Shown here: piece after piece, positions 8,167 through 16,598 of the stretch
Numbering within the stretch: position 1 is the stretch's first letter
Layout of the letters: each line of letters begins with the position of its first letter
Origin: Dysgonomonas hofstadii
GTDB lineage: Bacteria; Bacteroidota; Bacteroidia; Bacteroidales; Dysgonomonadaceae
Length of the DNA: 64,000 nt
Reading direction: 5' to 3'
NCBI RefSeq assembly: GCF_014196915.1
Contig: NZ_JACIEP010000004.1
Location: 248,001 to 312,000 of the forward strand
The notes under the pieces: model-generated
Told to the model about the DNA's origin: nothing
Databases searched by the model: none
Seen by the model: the letters and a program-made list of their open reading frames with translations, nothing else
Position numbers and translations under genes: made by a program

Positions 8167-9228
8167 ATGAAACTGGAATCGATTTTACTACCGGGCATCG
8201 ACCCGAAACGCCCGCTTGTAATAGCAGGACCATGCAGTGCTGAGACAGAAGAGCAGGTAATGAACACAGCCCGTCAATTGGCTGATAATGGGATAAAAAT
8301 ACTTCGTGCAGGTATCTGGAAACCGCGTACCAAACCCGGAGGATTTGAAGGGGTAGGGAGTGAAGGCCTTGCCTGGCTGAAAAAGGTTAAGCAGGAAACA
8401 GGAATGTATGTTTCTACTGAAGTAGCTACTCAAAAACATGTTTATGAAGCATTGAAATATGGTGTGGATCTGTTGTGGATCGGTGCACGTACTACTGCAA
8501 ACCCTTTTGCCGTACAGGAAATTGCGGAAGCATTGCAAGGTGTGGATATTCCTGTATTAGTGAAAAATCCGGTGAATCCTGATCTTGAATTGTGGATCGG
8601 AGCTTTGGAGCGTTTGAGCAATGTCGGATTAACTAAGTTGGGAGCGATACACAGAGGTTTTAGTTCATACGATAAAAAAATATACCGCAATCTCCCTCAA
8701 TGGCATATCCCTATCGAGCTAAAACGCCGTTACCCTGATTTGCCGATTATTTGCGATCCGAGTCATATAGGCGGGAAACGCGATCTTATTCAGCCACTAT
8801 CACAGCAGGCAATGGACCTGAACTATGAAGGTCTGATTATAGAAACACATTGTAATCCGGACGAGGCTTGGAGTGATGCATCACAACAGGTAACTCCTGC
8901 CCGTCTGAAAGAAATTCTGGCTGCCCTTATAATACGTGATGCTAAGCAGTCTACGGAAGATCTTTCTGATCTTCGCCGTCAGATAGACGAAATAGACGAT
9001 CAATTACTCGAACTATTGGCTAAGCGTATGCGTGTGTCGTGCGAAATAGGTACATTTAAGAAGGAGCATAATATGACTATTGTTCAGACTGACCGGTATG
9101 ATGAAATATTAAGTAAGCGTATTTCCCAGGCTGAAGGAATGGATATGAATCCTGAGTTTATGCGTGTTGTTTTGGAAGCTATACACGATGAATCTGTAAG
9201 GCAACAGATCGTGATAATGAATAAATAA
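8167..9228 (+). CDS. Bifunctional DAHP synthase / chorismate mutase
   Basis: A 353-residue fusion. Residues 1-255 form a type I-beta (KDO8P-synthase-like) 3-deoxy-7-phosphoheptulonate synthase: LVIAGPCSAETEEQV, GIKILRAGIWKPRTKPGGFEG and the metal-site region PIICDPSHIGGKRDL. Residues about 263-353 form an AroQ-type chorismate mutase (LRRQIDEIDDQLLELLAKRM, then SCEIGTFKK and VLEAIHDESVRQQ). One protein thus performs the entry step of the shikimate pathway and the branch-point step to prephenate. The mutase domain is C-terminal, as in Porphyromonas and Bacteroides, opposite to the Bacillus order. It is the last gene of the attenuated operon, followed at once by a bidirectional terminator. The tyrA gene that I recall following in Bacteroides is not here. 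Confidence 0.93.
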   Translation: MKLESILLPGIDPKRPLVIAGPCSAETEEQVMNTARQLADNGIKILRAGIWKPRTKPGGFEGVGSEGLAWLKKVKQETGMYVSTEVATQKHVYEALKYGVDLLWIGARTTANPFAVQEIAEALQGVDIPVLVKNPVNPDLELWIGALERLSNVGLTKLGAIHRGFSSYDKKIYRNLPQWHIPIELKRRYPDLPIICDPSHIGGKRDLIQPLSQQAMDLNYEGLIIETHCNPDEAWSDASQQVTPARLKEILAALIIRDAKQSTEDLSDLRRQIDEIDDQLLELLAKRMRVSCEIGTFKKEHNMTIVQTDRYDEILSKRISQAEGMDMNPEFMRVVLEAIHDESVRQQIVIMNK

Positions 9229-9243
9229 ACAGAAAGTCGTTAC

Positions 9244-9277
9244 AAAAAAGGTTGAAGTATTATCTTCAACCTTTTTT
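9244..9277. terminator. Bidirectional Rho-independent terminator between convergent genes
   Basis: The 14-bp stem AAAAAAGGTTGAAG (9244-9257) with its complement at 9264-9277 has a T tract on either strand. It ends the phenylalanine operon on the plus strand and the small lipoprotein gene on the minus strand, whose stop codon is at 9279. Confidence 0.88.
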
Positions 9278-9278
9278 G

Positions 9279-9668
9279 CTATTTTTTGATCCACAATTCT
9301 GTTATTTCAAAATCCAGTCCGTTTAGCGGATTGTATGTGAGTGCTGCGGGATTGGTGTAATAAACGGTTCCGGAAAATGTTATAATTAAACCATCTATCT
9401 GGTATTCTTCGGGTAATGTGCACGCATTGTAACAATTATCTTTATCTTCCAGATATACGGATAAAACAGTATTCGTTTCTTTATCCTTATAGAGAACGAC
9501 CATTCCCAGCCTTTTATCGATCATCTCTTTTGGCTCGTTATCTGTTATGCATTTTAGCGATTCTTTAAGTTCAACCTTTGTAAATCCTTCTACAATGTCA
9601 TTATCACTGCAAGATGTAAAGTTGAATATCGCTAAAAGACAAAAAATAAAGAATAATGCGTTTCTCAT
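9279..9668 (-). CDS. Small lipoprotein of unknown function
   Basis: A 129-residue predicted lipoprotein. The signal peptide ends FNFTSC with the lipid-bearing cysteine at about residue 20, followed by SDNDIVEGF. The mature part of about 110 residues has no motif I recognise. It is acidic/amphipathic with two cysteines close together (DNCYNACTLPEEYQ), which could form a disulfide. The sequence GTVYYTNPAALTYNPLNGLDFEITELWIKK suggests a beta-rich C-terminus. It is a single gene, convergent with the phenylalanine operon and separated from the upstream M13 peptidase gene by a terminator. Envelope location is supported; function is unknown. Confidence 0.7.
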   Translation of the reverse strand: MRNALFFIFCLLAIFNFTSCSDNDIVEGFTKVELKESLKCITDNEPKEMIDKRLGMVVLYKDKETNTVLSVYLEDKDNCYNACTLPEEYQIDGLIITFSGTVYYTNPAALTYNPLNGLDFEITELWIKK

Positions 9669-9744
9669 CTCAATAAACAGTTTTGTGTTTTTTAGGCTTT
9701 ATCTATGTATAATAGATGCATTTAACTTAAAAAATGTTGCATGA

Positions 9745-9781
9745 TAAAAAATAAAATCTGCCCGGAATGGACAGATTTTAT
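9745..9781 (-). terminator. Rho-independent terminator of the ABC-F/SGNH/M13 group
   Basis: On the minus strand a 10-bp stem (ATAAAATCTG with CAGATTTTAT, arms 9772-9781 and 9751-9760) is followed by a T-rich tail. It lies 24 bases after the M13 peptidase stop. Confidence 0.8.
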
Positions 9782-9804
9782 GCAAATGTATATTTATTCT
9801 TTTC

Positions 9805-11850
9805 TTACCAGATATCAGCGCGTTTTTCTTTAGGTAGATACAGAGAATCTTTTTCTGTTATGTTGAAAGCTTTATACCATCCGTCGATATGTGGTAATGC
9901 TCCATTTACACGCCATTTACCGAGTGAGTGAGGGTCAGTTTTTGTGCGGCGGAGTATTTCCTCGTCACGTATATGTCCGGCCCATACACCAGCGTAAGAT
10001 AAGAAGAAACGTTGCTCAGGAGTATATCCGTCTATCTTTTTACTTTTTTTGGCCTCTTCTGTTTTTTCGAATGCATTGAAAGATATTTGCAATCCTCCGA
10101 AGTCACCAATATTTTCACCCAGTGTAAATACTCCGTTGGCAAATGTTCCCGGAAGCACTTCTATAGCATTGAAATGATTTACCAATACCTGCGCTCTTTC
10201 ATTGAATTTCTTAGAATCATCGGCTGTCCACCAGTCGGCAAGATTTCCATCCTTATCGTACTTACTGCCCTGATCATCGAATCCGTGAGACATTTCATGT
10301 CCGATCACTACCCCAATAGCACCGTAGTTTACAGCATCGTCAGCATCCAGATAGAAGAATGGTGGTTGCAGGATTCCGGCAGGGAAACAGATCTCGTTAG
10401 TAGTTGGATTGTAATATGCATTTACCATTTGCGGAGGCATAAACCACTCCGATTTATCTACCGGGTTGTTTACTTTTTTCAGCATTTCATCGTAATGGAA
10501 CTCATTTGCACGAACAATGTTTGCCCAATAACTGTCTACTCTTTTGATAACAAGAGGAGAATAATCTCTCCATTTGTCAGGATAACCGATCTTTACATTG
10601 AACGCATTCAGCTTTTCCTGAGCTTTTAGTTTTGTTTCGTTACTCATCCATGTAAGGTTGGAGATGCGTTCTCCAAGCGTTACTTGTAGATTTTTAACCA
10701 GTTTCAGCATCCTTTCCTTGGCTTCGGCAGGGAAATATTTTTCCACATACATTTGCCCGACCGCTTCGCTCAATGACCCATCTACTGTATTTACCGTACG
10801 TTTCCAACGAGGTTGTATTACTTTACGGCCACTCAGTTGTTTACCGTAAAAATCGAAGTTTGCATCGACAAAGTCATCGCTTAATTCAGTTGCGGCACTG
10901 TTTATCACACACCATGAAAGATATGCTTTCGTATCATCCATACTTAGTGAATGGATAAGTTTTACGGCTGTAACAATAGGTTCTATCTGTGAAACATTCA
11001 GTTCTTTCAGGTCGCTTATACCTACGGCTTTGAAGAGTGCATCCCATTCGAATGGTGTAACTGATTTATTCAGGTCTTCAACCTTTATTTTATGATAATT
11101 CAATTCTGGTATTCTGGCTTTTTCTTTTGTAAAATGATCTTTAGCCAGAGATGTTTCTATTTTAAGAACGGCATCTGCCGCTTTTGTAGCATCTTCCTGA
11201 GAGTAACCCGCATTGGTAAATTGTTTTACGATCAGGTCATAATATCCCTTTCTCAGTTTTACAGAAGTAGAATCTTCTGCCAGATAATAATCACGCTCGC
11301 CTAACCCTAAACCACTTTGGTAAAGATGCACAATATTCATTGAGCTGTTTTTATCATCTGCTCCGACATATAATCCAAAGAAAGGATTATTGGCATATCT
11401 GCGTATTTTCCCCGTCAGCGTAATTATATCTGCCAGGGTAGATGCTTTTTTAATTTCATCCAGTTGTGGCTGTATTGGTTTTGCCCCGTCGGTATTAAGC
11501 TTCACACTATCCATTCCGATGGCATAGAGATCTCCAATTTTTTGACCGATAGAACCGTTTCCATGTTTAGTTTTTCCGAGTTCTTCTATCAGGCCTTTTA
11601 TCTGTTCCTGGTTGTTTTCGGCTAACTGGTCGAATGATCCGTACCGGGCATATTCATCCTTCATTGGATTGGCTCTTGCCCATCCGCCAGTAGCATACTG
11701 ATAAAAATCGTTACCCAAGACAGCTGTTGTATCCAGATTGGCAATGTCAAATTTTTTCACTTCCTGCGTTTTTTGATCGTTTGTTTTGTCTTTGCAGCTG
11801 ATAGAAGCAAAGGCGAGAACTGCGATTGGTAAATAGTAAATTGTTCTCAT
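9805..11850 (-). CDS. M13 family zinc metallopeptidase lipoprotein (neprilysin/PepO-like)
   Basis: An endopeptidase of 681 residues, full length for M13. The signal peptide ends in a lipobox (AFASISC, Cys at about 19), so it is a lipoprotein acting in the periplasm or on the surface. The M13 N-terminal domain begins NDFYQYATGGWARAN. The catalytic domain carries the zinc site HEMSH (about 514-518, in GVVIGHEMSHGFDDQG), the third zinc ligand in GENIGDFGGL (about 575) and the family-specific NAYYNPTTNEICFPAGILQPPF. All catalytic residues are present. It lies 22 bases downstream of the SGNH hydrolase gene and is probably cotranscribed with it. A role in peptide degradation or nutrition is likely but not specified by the sequence. 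Confidence 0.92.
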   Translation of the reverse strand: MRTIYYLPIAVLAFASISCKDKTNDQKTQEVKKFDIANLDTTAVLGNDFYQYATGGWARANPMKDEYARYGSFDQLAENNQEQIKGLIEELGKTKHGNGSIGQKIGDLYAIGMDSVKLNTDGAKPIQPQLDEIKKASTLADIITLTGKIRRYANNPFFGLYVGADDKNSSMNIVHLYQSGLGLGERDYYLAEDSTSVKLRKGYYDLIVKQFTNAGYSQEDATKAADAVLKIETSLAKDHFTKEKARIPELNYHKIKVEDLNKSVTPFEWDALFKAVGISDLKELNVSQIEPIVTAVKLIHSLSMDDTKAYLSWCVINSAATELSDDFVDANFDFYGKQLSGRKVIQPRWKRTVNTVDGSLSEAVGQMYVEKYFPAEAKERMLKLVKNLQVTLGERISNLTWMSNETKLKAQEKLNAFNVKIGYPDKWRDYSPLVIKRVDSYWANIVRANEFHYDEMLKKVNNPVDKSEWFMPPQMVNAYYNPTTNEICFPAGILQPPFFYLDADDAVNYGAIGVVIGHEMSHGFDDQGSKYDKDGNLADWWTADDSKKFNERAQVLVNHFNAIEVLPGTFANGVFTLGENIGDFGGLQISFNAFEKTEEAKKSKKIDGYTPEQRFFLSYAGVWAGHIRDEEILRRTKTDPHSLGKWRVNGALPHIDGWYKAFNITEKDSLYLPKEKRADIW

Positions 11851-11872
11851 GTGTTGATATATTTTAAGTGAA

Positions 11873-12541
11873 TTAGTTTTCTATATATGTGCGTATCTGT
11901 TCTACCCAAACTTTATATCCTTCCTCATTCAGGTGTAAGCCGTCGGTGTGATATTGTTCATTCATTTTACGTTTTCCTGAGAGGAAGGCCGGATATAGGT
12001 TTATAAATGTGATATTCTCTTTTTTGCAGAATTTTTGAATTTCCTTATTCAGTTTCTCTATCTGTTTTTCTTTTCCCAGCATTCTTTTGTATTGGTTATT
12101 GTCATTGTTGATTGGCAACAGACTTTGTACGTATATCCGGGTGTCGGGTGATCCTGCCTTTACCTGATAAACAATCGATTTGATACCTGTCAGTATTTTG
12201 TCATTATCCCTACCAAGCGATATGTCGTTTGTTCCTGCCATCATAAAAAACTTTTCGGGACGGGCTTCGATTACTTCATATAATCTGTTGAGCATCCCCA
12301 GTGTATTATCTCCGGCAATACCTCTGTTAGCCGGATTTTGAGAAGGAAAATATTCATTCCATTTTCCGGCTTGCGTCAGGCTGTTGCCGAAGAATACAAT
12401 TTGTCCTTTTTTCAAAGGATTAGCTTTAAAATGTGCCATCCTGTCGATGTAAGTCTTATTTTCCAGAATATTCTCAATGATTTCCTGGCTCATTATATTC
12501 ATTGAAAATATTAACAAAGACATTAATAAAATAGTTCTCAT
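11873..12541 (-). CDS. SGNH/GDSL-family hydrolase, secreted
   Basis: A 222-residue protein with a signal peptide (MRTILLMSLLIFSMNIMSQ) and the full set of SGNH blocks. Block I is GNSLTQ with nucleophile Ser54, block II is Gly in AGDNTLGML, block III is AGTND, and block V is DGLHL with Asp200 and His203. Such enzymes are esterases, lipases or carbohydrate acetylesterases (the platelet-activating-factor acetylhydrolase-like group is closest by eye). The substrate is unknown. Its stop codon is 22 bases before the M13 peptidase start and its start is only 2 bases after the ABC-F stop, so all three probably share a transcript. Confidence 0.85.
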   Translation of the reverse strand: MRTILLMSLLIFSMNIMSQEIIENILENKTYIDRMAHFKANPLKKGQIVFFGNSLTQAGKWNEYFPSQNPANRGIAGDNTLGMLNRLYEVIEARPEKFFMMAGTNDISLGRDNDKILTGIKSIVYQVKAGSPDTRIYVQSLLPINNDNNQYKRMLGKEKQIEKLNKEIQKFCKKENITFINLYPAFLSGKRKMNEQYHTDGLHLNEEGYKVWVEQIRTYIEN

Positions 12542-12543
12542 GA

Positions 12544-14487
12544 TTAATTATTTAGGTTATCCAGTTCCATAGTTAATTCCTCCCAACGGGCCATATTGCC
12601 TTCTACTTCCTTTATCAATTTGCTGTGTTTCTCGAACAAACCGGCATCGCTAGCTCCTTCGGGAGTTGCCATTTTAGTTTCTATATAGGATTTTTCTTTT
12701 TCCTTCTCTTCTATTTCTTTCTCAATATCAGATATTTGCTTTTCCAGACGTTTTATCTGGCGGTTCAGTTCTTTGCGTTCTTCGTAAGATAATTTACTGT
12801 CGGAAGAAGTTTCGGTATTTTTTGCAGATTCTGACTTTGATGTAGTATTTGAGGTTGAAACTTCAAGCTCGCGCAGGCTGTCCATCTTCTTATTTTGAAG
12901 GAACTCGTAAATGCCACCGAGATGTTCTTTCACCTGCTGATTACCGAATTCATATACTTTATCTACAAGGCCGTTAAGAAAATCACGGTCATGGGATACA
13001 ATAATCGCCGTGCCATCAAAATCCTTTATCGCTTTTTTCAGTACATCTTTCGACCTCATATCGAGGTGGTTTGTTGGCTCATCGAGAATAAGCAGATTGA
13101 CAGGTTCCAGCAACAGACGTATCATAGCCAAACGGCTGCGCTCACCTCCAGAAAGCACTTTTACTTTCTTATCTGAAGCCTCTCCTCCAAACATAAATGC
13201 CCCGAGTATATCCCGTATTTTAGTACGGATATCACCTACAGCGACATAGTCGATGGTTTCAAATACTGTAAGGTTTTCATTCAGCATCTGTGCCTGGTTC
13301 TGGGCGAAGTATCCTATTTTTACATTATGTCCCAATTCCAGTTTCCCTTTGAAGTCGATCTCACCCATGATACATTTCACAAGGGTAGATTTACCTTCAC
13401 CGTTCTTCCCGACAAAAGCCACTTTGTCACCCCTGTTGATAGTCAGTGTCACATCTTTAAAAATAAGATGATCGCCGTAACTTTTCTCTACGTTTTCAGC
13501 TATTACAGGATAAGAACCTGATCGTGGGGCAGGAGGGAACTTCAGATTAAGTGCTGAATTATCTTCATCGTCGACTTCAATCCGTTCGATCCTGTCGAGC
13601 TGTTTGATGCGGGATTGTACCTGCACGGCTTTTGTCGCTTTATAGCGGAACCGTTCTATAAATTCCTCGGTCTTTTGTATTTGTTTTTGCTGGTTCTCAA
13701 AGGCCCGCATCTGCTGTTCACGGTATTCTTTACGAAGCTCAACATATTTGGAGTAGGGGACTTTATAATCATAGATGCGCCCTAATGAGATTTCGATAGT
13801 CCGTTGGGTAACAGCATCGAGAAAAGCCCTGTCGTGTGAAACCAGCAATACCGCATTTGCCCTTGTAGACAGAAATGTTTCGAGCCATTGAATCGATTCT
13901 ATGTCCAGGTGGTTTGTTGGCTCATCGAGGAGTAAAACATCGGGACGTTGCAATAAGAGCTTTGCCAGTTCGATACGCATGCGCCACCCTCCACTGAATT
14001 CGCTTGTCGGACGACTGAAATCCGTTCGCTTGAATCCGAGGCCTATCAATGTTTTTTCTACTTCTGCCTGAAAATTACCGCCTCCCGACATCATAAACTG
14101 TTCTTGCAGATAGGTTGATTTTTCAATCAGGTTATGATATTCTTCCGACTCATAATCAGTCCTTTCGGCAAGTTGGGTGTTTAAGTATTCTATCTGCTTT
14201 TCCATTTCGCTGATGTGGGCAAATGCAAGCGAAGCTTCTTCCAATACGGTATTCCCGTCATTGAGAGTCATATGTTGGGGCAGATAACCTATGGTAATAT
14301 CTTTGGGTAAGGATACATTTCCACGGGTAGGTTGTTGCAGTCCTGCAAATATTTTCAACATAGTGGATTTGCCTGCACCGTTTTTCCCGACCAGCGCTAT
14401 TCTTTCTTTCTTGTTTAATACGAATGATATATCGTCGAAGAGGGTAAATCCTCCAAATTCAACTGTTAGTCCTTCTACAGAGATCAC
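12544..14487 (-). CDS. ABC-F family ATPase (Uup/YbiT-like ribosome-associated factor)
   Basis: A 647-residue soluble protein with two ABC domains and no membrane segment. ABC1 has Walker A GKNGAGKST, signature FSGGWRMRIELAKLLL and Walker B LLLDEPTNHLD. ABC2 has GKNGEGKST, LSGGERSRLAMIRLLL and LLILDEPTNHLD. The domains are joined by the P-site tRNA-interaction linker (about 240-320, rich in Arg/Lys/Gln). A C-terminal coiled coil (RKELNRQIKRLEKQISDIEKEIEEKEKEKS) marks the Uup/YheS-like subgroup. ABC-F proteins bind the ribosomal E site and rescue or tune elongation. A promoter with TACTTTTG lies 25 bases upstream. A second ABC-F gene (EttA type) lies at about 28 kb. Confidence 0.9.
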   Translation of the reverse strand: MISVEGLTVEFGGFTLFDDISFVLNKKERIALVGKNGAGKSTMLKIFAGLQQPTRGNVSLPKDITIGYLPQHMTLNDGNTVLEEASLAFAHISEMEKQIEYLNTQLAERTDYESEEYHNLIEKSTYLQEQFMMSGGGNFQAEVEKTLIGLGFKRTDFSRPTSEFSGGWRMRIELAKLLLQRPDVLLLDEPTNHLDIESIQWLETFLSTRANAVLLVSHDRAFLDAVTQRTIEISLGRIYDYKVPYSKYVELRKEYREQQMRAFENQQKQIQKTEEFIERFRYKATKAVQVQSRIKQLDRIERIEVDDEDNSALNLKFPPAPRSGSYPVIAENVEKSYGDHLIFKDVTLTINRGDKVAFVGKNGEGKSTLVKCIMGEIDFKGKLELGHNVKIGYFAQNQAQMLNENLTVFETIDYVAVGDIRTKIRDILGAFMFGGEASDKKVKVLSGGERSRLAMIRLLLEPVNLLILDEPTNHLDMRSKDVLKKAIKDFDGTAIIVSHDRDFLNGLVDKVYEFGNQQVKEHLGGIYEFLQNKKMDSLRELEVSTSNTTSKSESAKNTETSSDSKLSYEERKELNRQIKRLEKQISDIEKEIEEKEKEKSYIETKMATPEGASDAGLFEKHSKLIKEVEGNMARWEELTMELDNLNN

Positions 14488-14511
14488 TTTATAATTTTAT
14501 TAAAATACATG

Positions 14512-14519
14512 CAAAAGTA
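14512..14519 (-). promoter_or_regulatory. -7 promoter element of the ABC-F/SGNH/M13 group
   Basis: On the minus strand TACTTTTG fits TAnnTTTG exactly, 24 bases before the ABC-F start codon; the predicted leader is about 18 nt. Confidence 0.5.
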
Positions 14520-14591
14520 CTGAATTTTAGGAGAGAATGTTAATCCTGGTCTGATTTTATGTCTATATTTAGAGTTTATCATATTATATAC

Positions 14592-14936
14592 ATGAAAAAA
14601 GCTTCATTCTATCTCTTCTTTTTTCGAAGTACATTATTGATCAGCATTGCGGCTGCGATTGCTATTACCTTTGTTATAGGATCAACTTTTATGCAGATAG
14701 TGGTAGCAGGAAGTGACCCGGTTTTATCCGTTTTATCATCTGTATTAAAGATATGGTGTACAGCGGGGCTTGCCGCAAGCCTGTTGTATAAGGAGACTGT
14801 TAGAAAGAATGAATACTATTTTTTCTACAATGTGGGGATTTCGAAGATTGAGCTTATTATTGTATCGCTGATTCTGTATATTCTGTCATCTGTTATAATA
14901 TATATCCTATGCTCACTGATAATGAAATTCATATAA
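14592..14936 (+). CDS. Small hydrophobic membrane protein, partner of the adjacent ABC ATPase
   Basis: A 114-residue integral membrane protein with three to four predicted membrane helices (about 13-38, 45-68 and 85-112). I do not recognise a family. I place the start at ATG 14592 (MKKASFYLFF) rather than the in-frame ATG at 14559, because a possible -7 element, TATATTTA at 14564-14571, would put the transcript start beyond the upstream ATG. Its 3' end overlaps the following ABC ATPase gene by 28 bases, so translational coupling and a physical partnership are likely. It is much shorter than a normal ABC permease and would need to oligomerise. Confidence 0.65.
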   Translation: MKKASFYLFFFRSTLLISIAAAIAITFVIGSTFMQIVVAGSDPVLSVLSSVLKIWCTAGLAASLLYKETVRKNEYYFFYNVGISKIELIIVSLILYILSSVIIYILCSLIMKFI

Positions 14937-15565
14937 TCGAGGCTGATAGTATATCGAAAGCTTATCCTATTCAGCAGGTTTTATCGGGTGTTTATCTGAA
15001 AATGCAGACCGGAGATATTTGTGCTCTTTTCGGTCGTAATGGGACAGGGAAAACCACCTTGCAACGGATTATCTTCGGTTCGTTGCGGGCTGATTATAAA
15101 TTCATACGGATCGATGAACGGTATGAGAAGAACGCATATACCAAACCTGAGTTAATTTCATATCTTCCTGCTACTCATTTTATCTCTCCAGGAATGAAAA
15201 CCAGACAAGTCCTGAACTTATATGGAATACCTCCCGATGGAGATAATATTATCCTCAAATTATATAATAAAAGGATTTCTTCCATGTCGAGTGGTGAACG
15301 GCGGTACCTGGAAGTATATCTTATCTTGAAGAAAAAAGCACACTTTGCACTATTGGATGAACCTTTTAAATTCCTGTCCCCTTTGATGATAGAACAGACA
15401 GAGGAACTGATACAGATGGAAGCGAAGGAAAAAGGGATAATAGTGGCCGACCACAGATACCGTAATGTGCTGAACGTCGCTAACCGTATACTTCTGATGA
15501 AAGATCAATCATTGTATGAACTGAAAGATGAAGAGGAGTTGAGAGATAAAGGCTATATTATCTGA
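14909..15565 (+). CDS. ABC transporter ATP-binding protein
   Basis: A single 218-residue nucleotide-binding domain with all core motifs: Walker A GRNGTGKTT, Q-loop region ELISYLPATHF, signature MSSGERR, Walker B FALLDEPF and H-loop VADHRY. The Walker B ends DEPF rather than the common DEPT. The start overlaps the end of the preceding small membrane-protein gene, and no other permease is nearby, so the pair looks like a minimal two-gene ABC system. Substrate and direction are unknown; the layout resembles small exporters more than importers, since no binding protein is present. The 3' end overlaps the convergent CPBP protease gene by 13 bases. Confidence 0.85.
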   Translation: MLTDNEIHIIEADSISKAYPIQQVLSGVYLKMQTGDICALFGRNGTGKTTLQRIIFGSLRADYKFIRIDERYEKNAYTKPELISYLPATHFISPGMKTRQVLNLYGIPPDGDNIILKLYNKRISSMSSGERRYLEVYLILKKKAHFALLDEPFKFLSPLMIEQTEELIQMEAKEKGIIVADHRYRNVLNVANRILLMKDQSLYELKDEEELRDKGYII

Positions 15566-16518
15566 TCCTTTTCTATTGCTTCTACTTCTTCGGTTTTCTC
15601 TATCTTTTTATTCAGTACAGAGAAATTCCAGTTATATTTCTTATAGAAAAAAGCAACCAACAATATTGTAGCAATGGTAATTTCTATCAGCCCTCCTTCG
15701 GGATTCACCACTTTAGCCATAAAGATCGCCGGAGTCTGGAATACAGATGAAGAATGTGTAATAAACAGGCTAGCAAAAATGTTATTAGCTGCATGCACAC
15801 CCATTGCCATTTCTATACCATCATCGAGTATGCTGACCAAACCCAGCATTGCTCCCATCATACAATATTGAGGAATCATTATCCAGAACCCGAATTCTTT
15901 TACTTCGGGATTTGCCGCGTGCATCAGTCCGAATAGAATGGACGGGATCAGTAATACCAGCCAGCGGTTCTTTGTTAATGCTCCCACACCTTGCGCCATA
16001 TAACCACGGAAAGCCAGTTCTTCATATCCTGTCTGGACAGGTAAGAATAGTAGGGAGATAATCAACAGAGGGATAAAGGCCGATAAATTAAACTGAAATT
16101 CAAGGTCTTCGGGTGAGATGAAATATTGTATTCCCAACGAAACTAAAGACAAAATAAGCCAGAATGCAGCACCCCAAAAGAAATGCCCCCATCTCAACCT
16201 GTTCGTGCCGTTTATAGTTTCTTTCCATGTGCGTTTATGGAATGCTTTTATCATAAATACCAACACGAAGAAAGCAACCACAAAAGGAATGAGCATAAGA
16301 AAAAAGAGCAAATTGGGAGACATTCCCGATGCTATAAGCGCAGAAAAATCTGTACCGGATGCCGCTATATTCTCTCCACTTCCGGCGGAATGTACTATAA
16401 TGGCTATCAATAGGGGAAATGCACCAATAATATTAGCAGCAACAAAAGATACTACCAATACAACGATATATTTCCAGATTTGATTTCCTTTTCCTAAAGC
16501 TATTTCTAAATGTTTCAT
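15553..16518 (-). CDS. CPBP family intramembrane metalloprotease
   Basis: A 321-residue polytopic membrane protein with about eight hydrophobic helices. It carries the CPBP/ABI signature: the EExxxR motif in YEELAFRGYMAQG and the downstream FGLMHAANP with the conserved histidine, plus a third conserved HAANN segment (GVHAANNIFASL). These residues form the glutamate/histidine active site of Rce1-like proteases. The N- and C-terminal tails are cytoplasmic and charged (KKIEKTEEVEAIEKDQ). Substrates of bacterial members are mostly unknown. The gene follows the rhamnosidase gene on the same strand after 80 bases and ends convergently with the small ABC pair. Confidence 0.88.
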   Translation of the reverse strand: MKHLEIALGKGNQIWKYIVVLVVSFVAANIIGAFPLLIAIIVHSAGSGENIAASGTDFSALIASGMSPNLLFFLMLIPFVVAFFVLVFMIKAFHKRTWKETINGTNRLRWGHFFWGAAFWLILSLVSLGIQYFISPEDLEFQFNLSAFIPLLIISLLFLPVQTGYEELAFRGYMAQGVGALTKNRWLVLLIPSILFGLMHAANPEVKEFGFWIMIPQYCMMGAMLGLVSILDDGIEMAMGVHAANNIFASLFITHSSSVFQTPAIFMAKVVNPEGGLIEITIATILLVAFFYKKYNWNFSVLNKKIEKTEEVEAIEKDQII

Positions 16519-16598
16519 CTTATAATTCTACTTTTTGTTTATAAGTCGAAAAACAGATCAGAAAATCACATTATGGAAGAAATTATTTGACAAAACCA

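Noticed and set aside
10012-10629. 205-codon plus-strand frame
   Set aside because: Antisense of the M13 peptidase gene, which has the full zinc-site signature.
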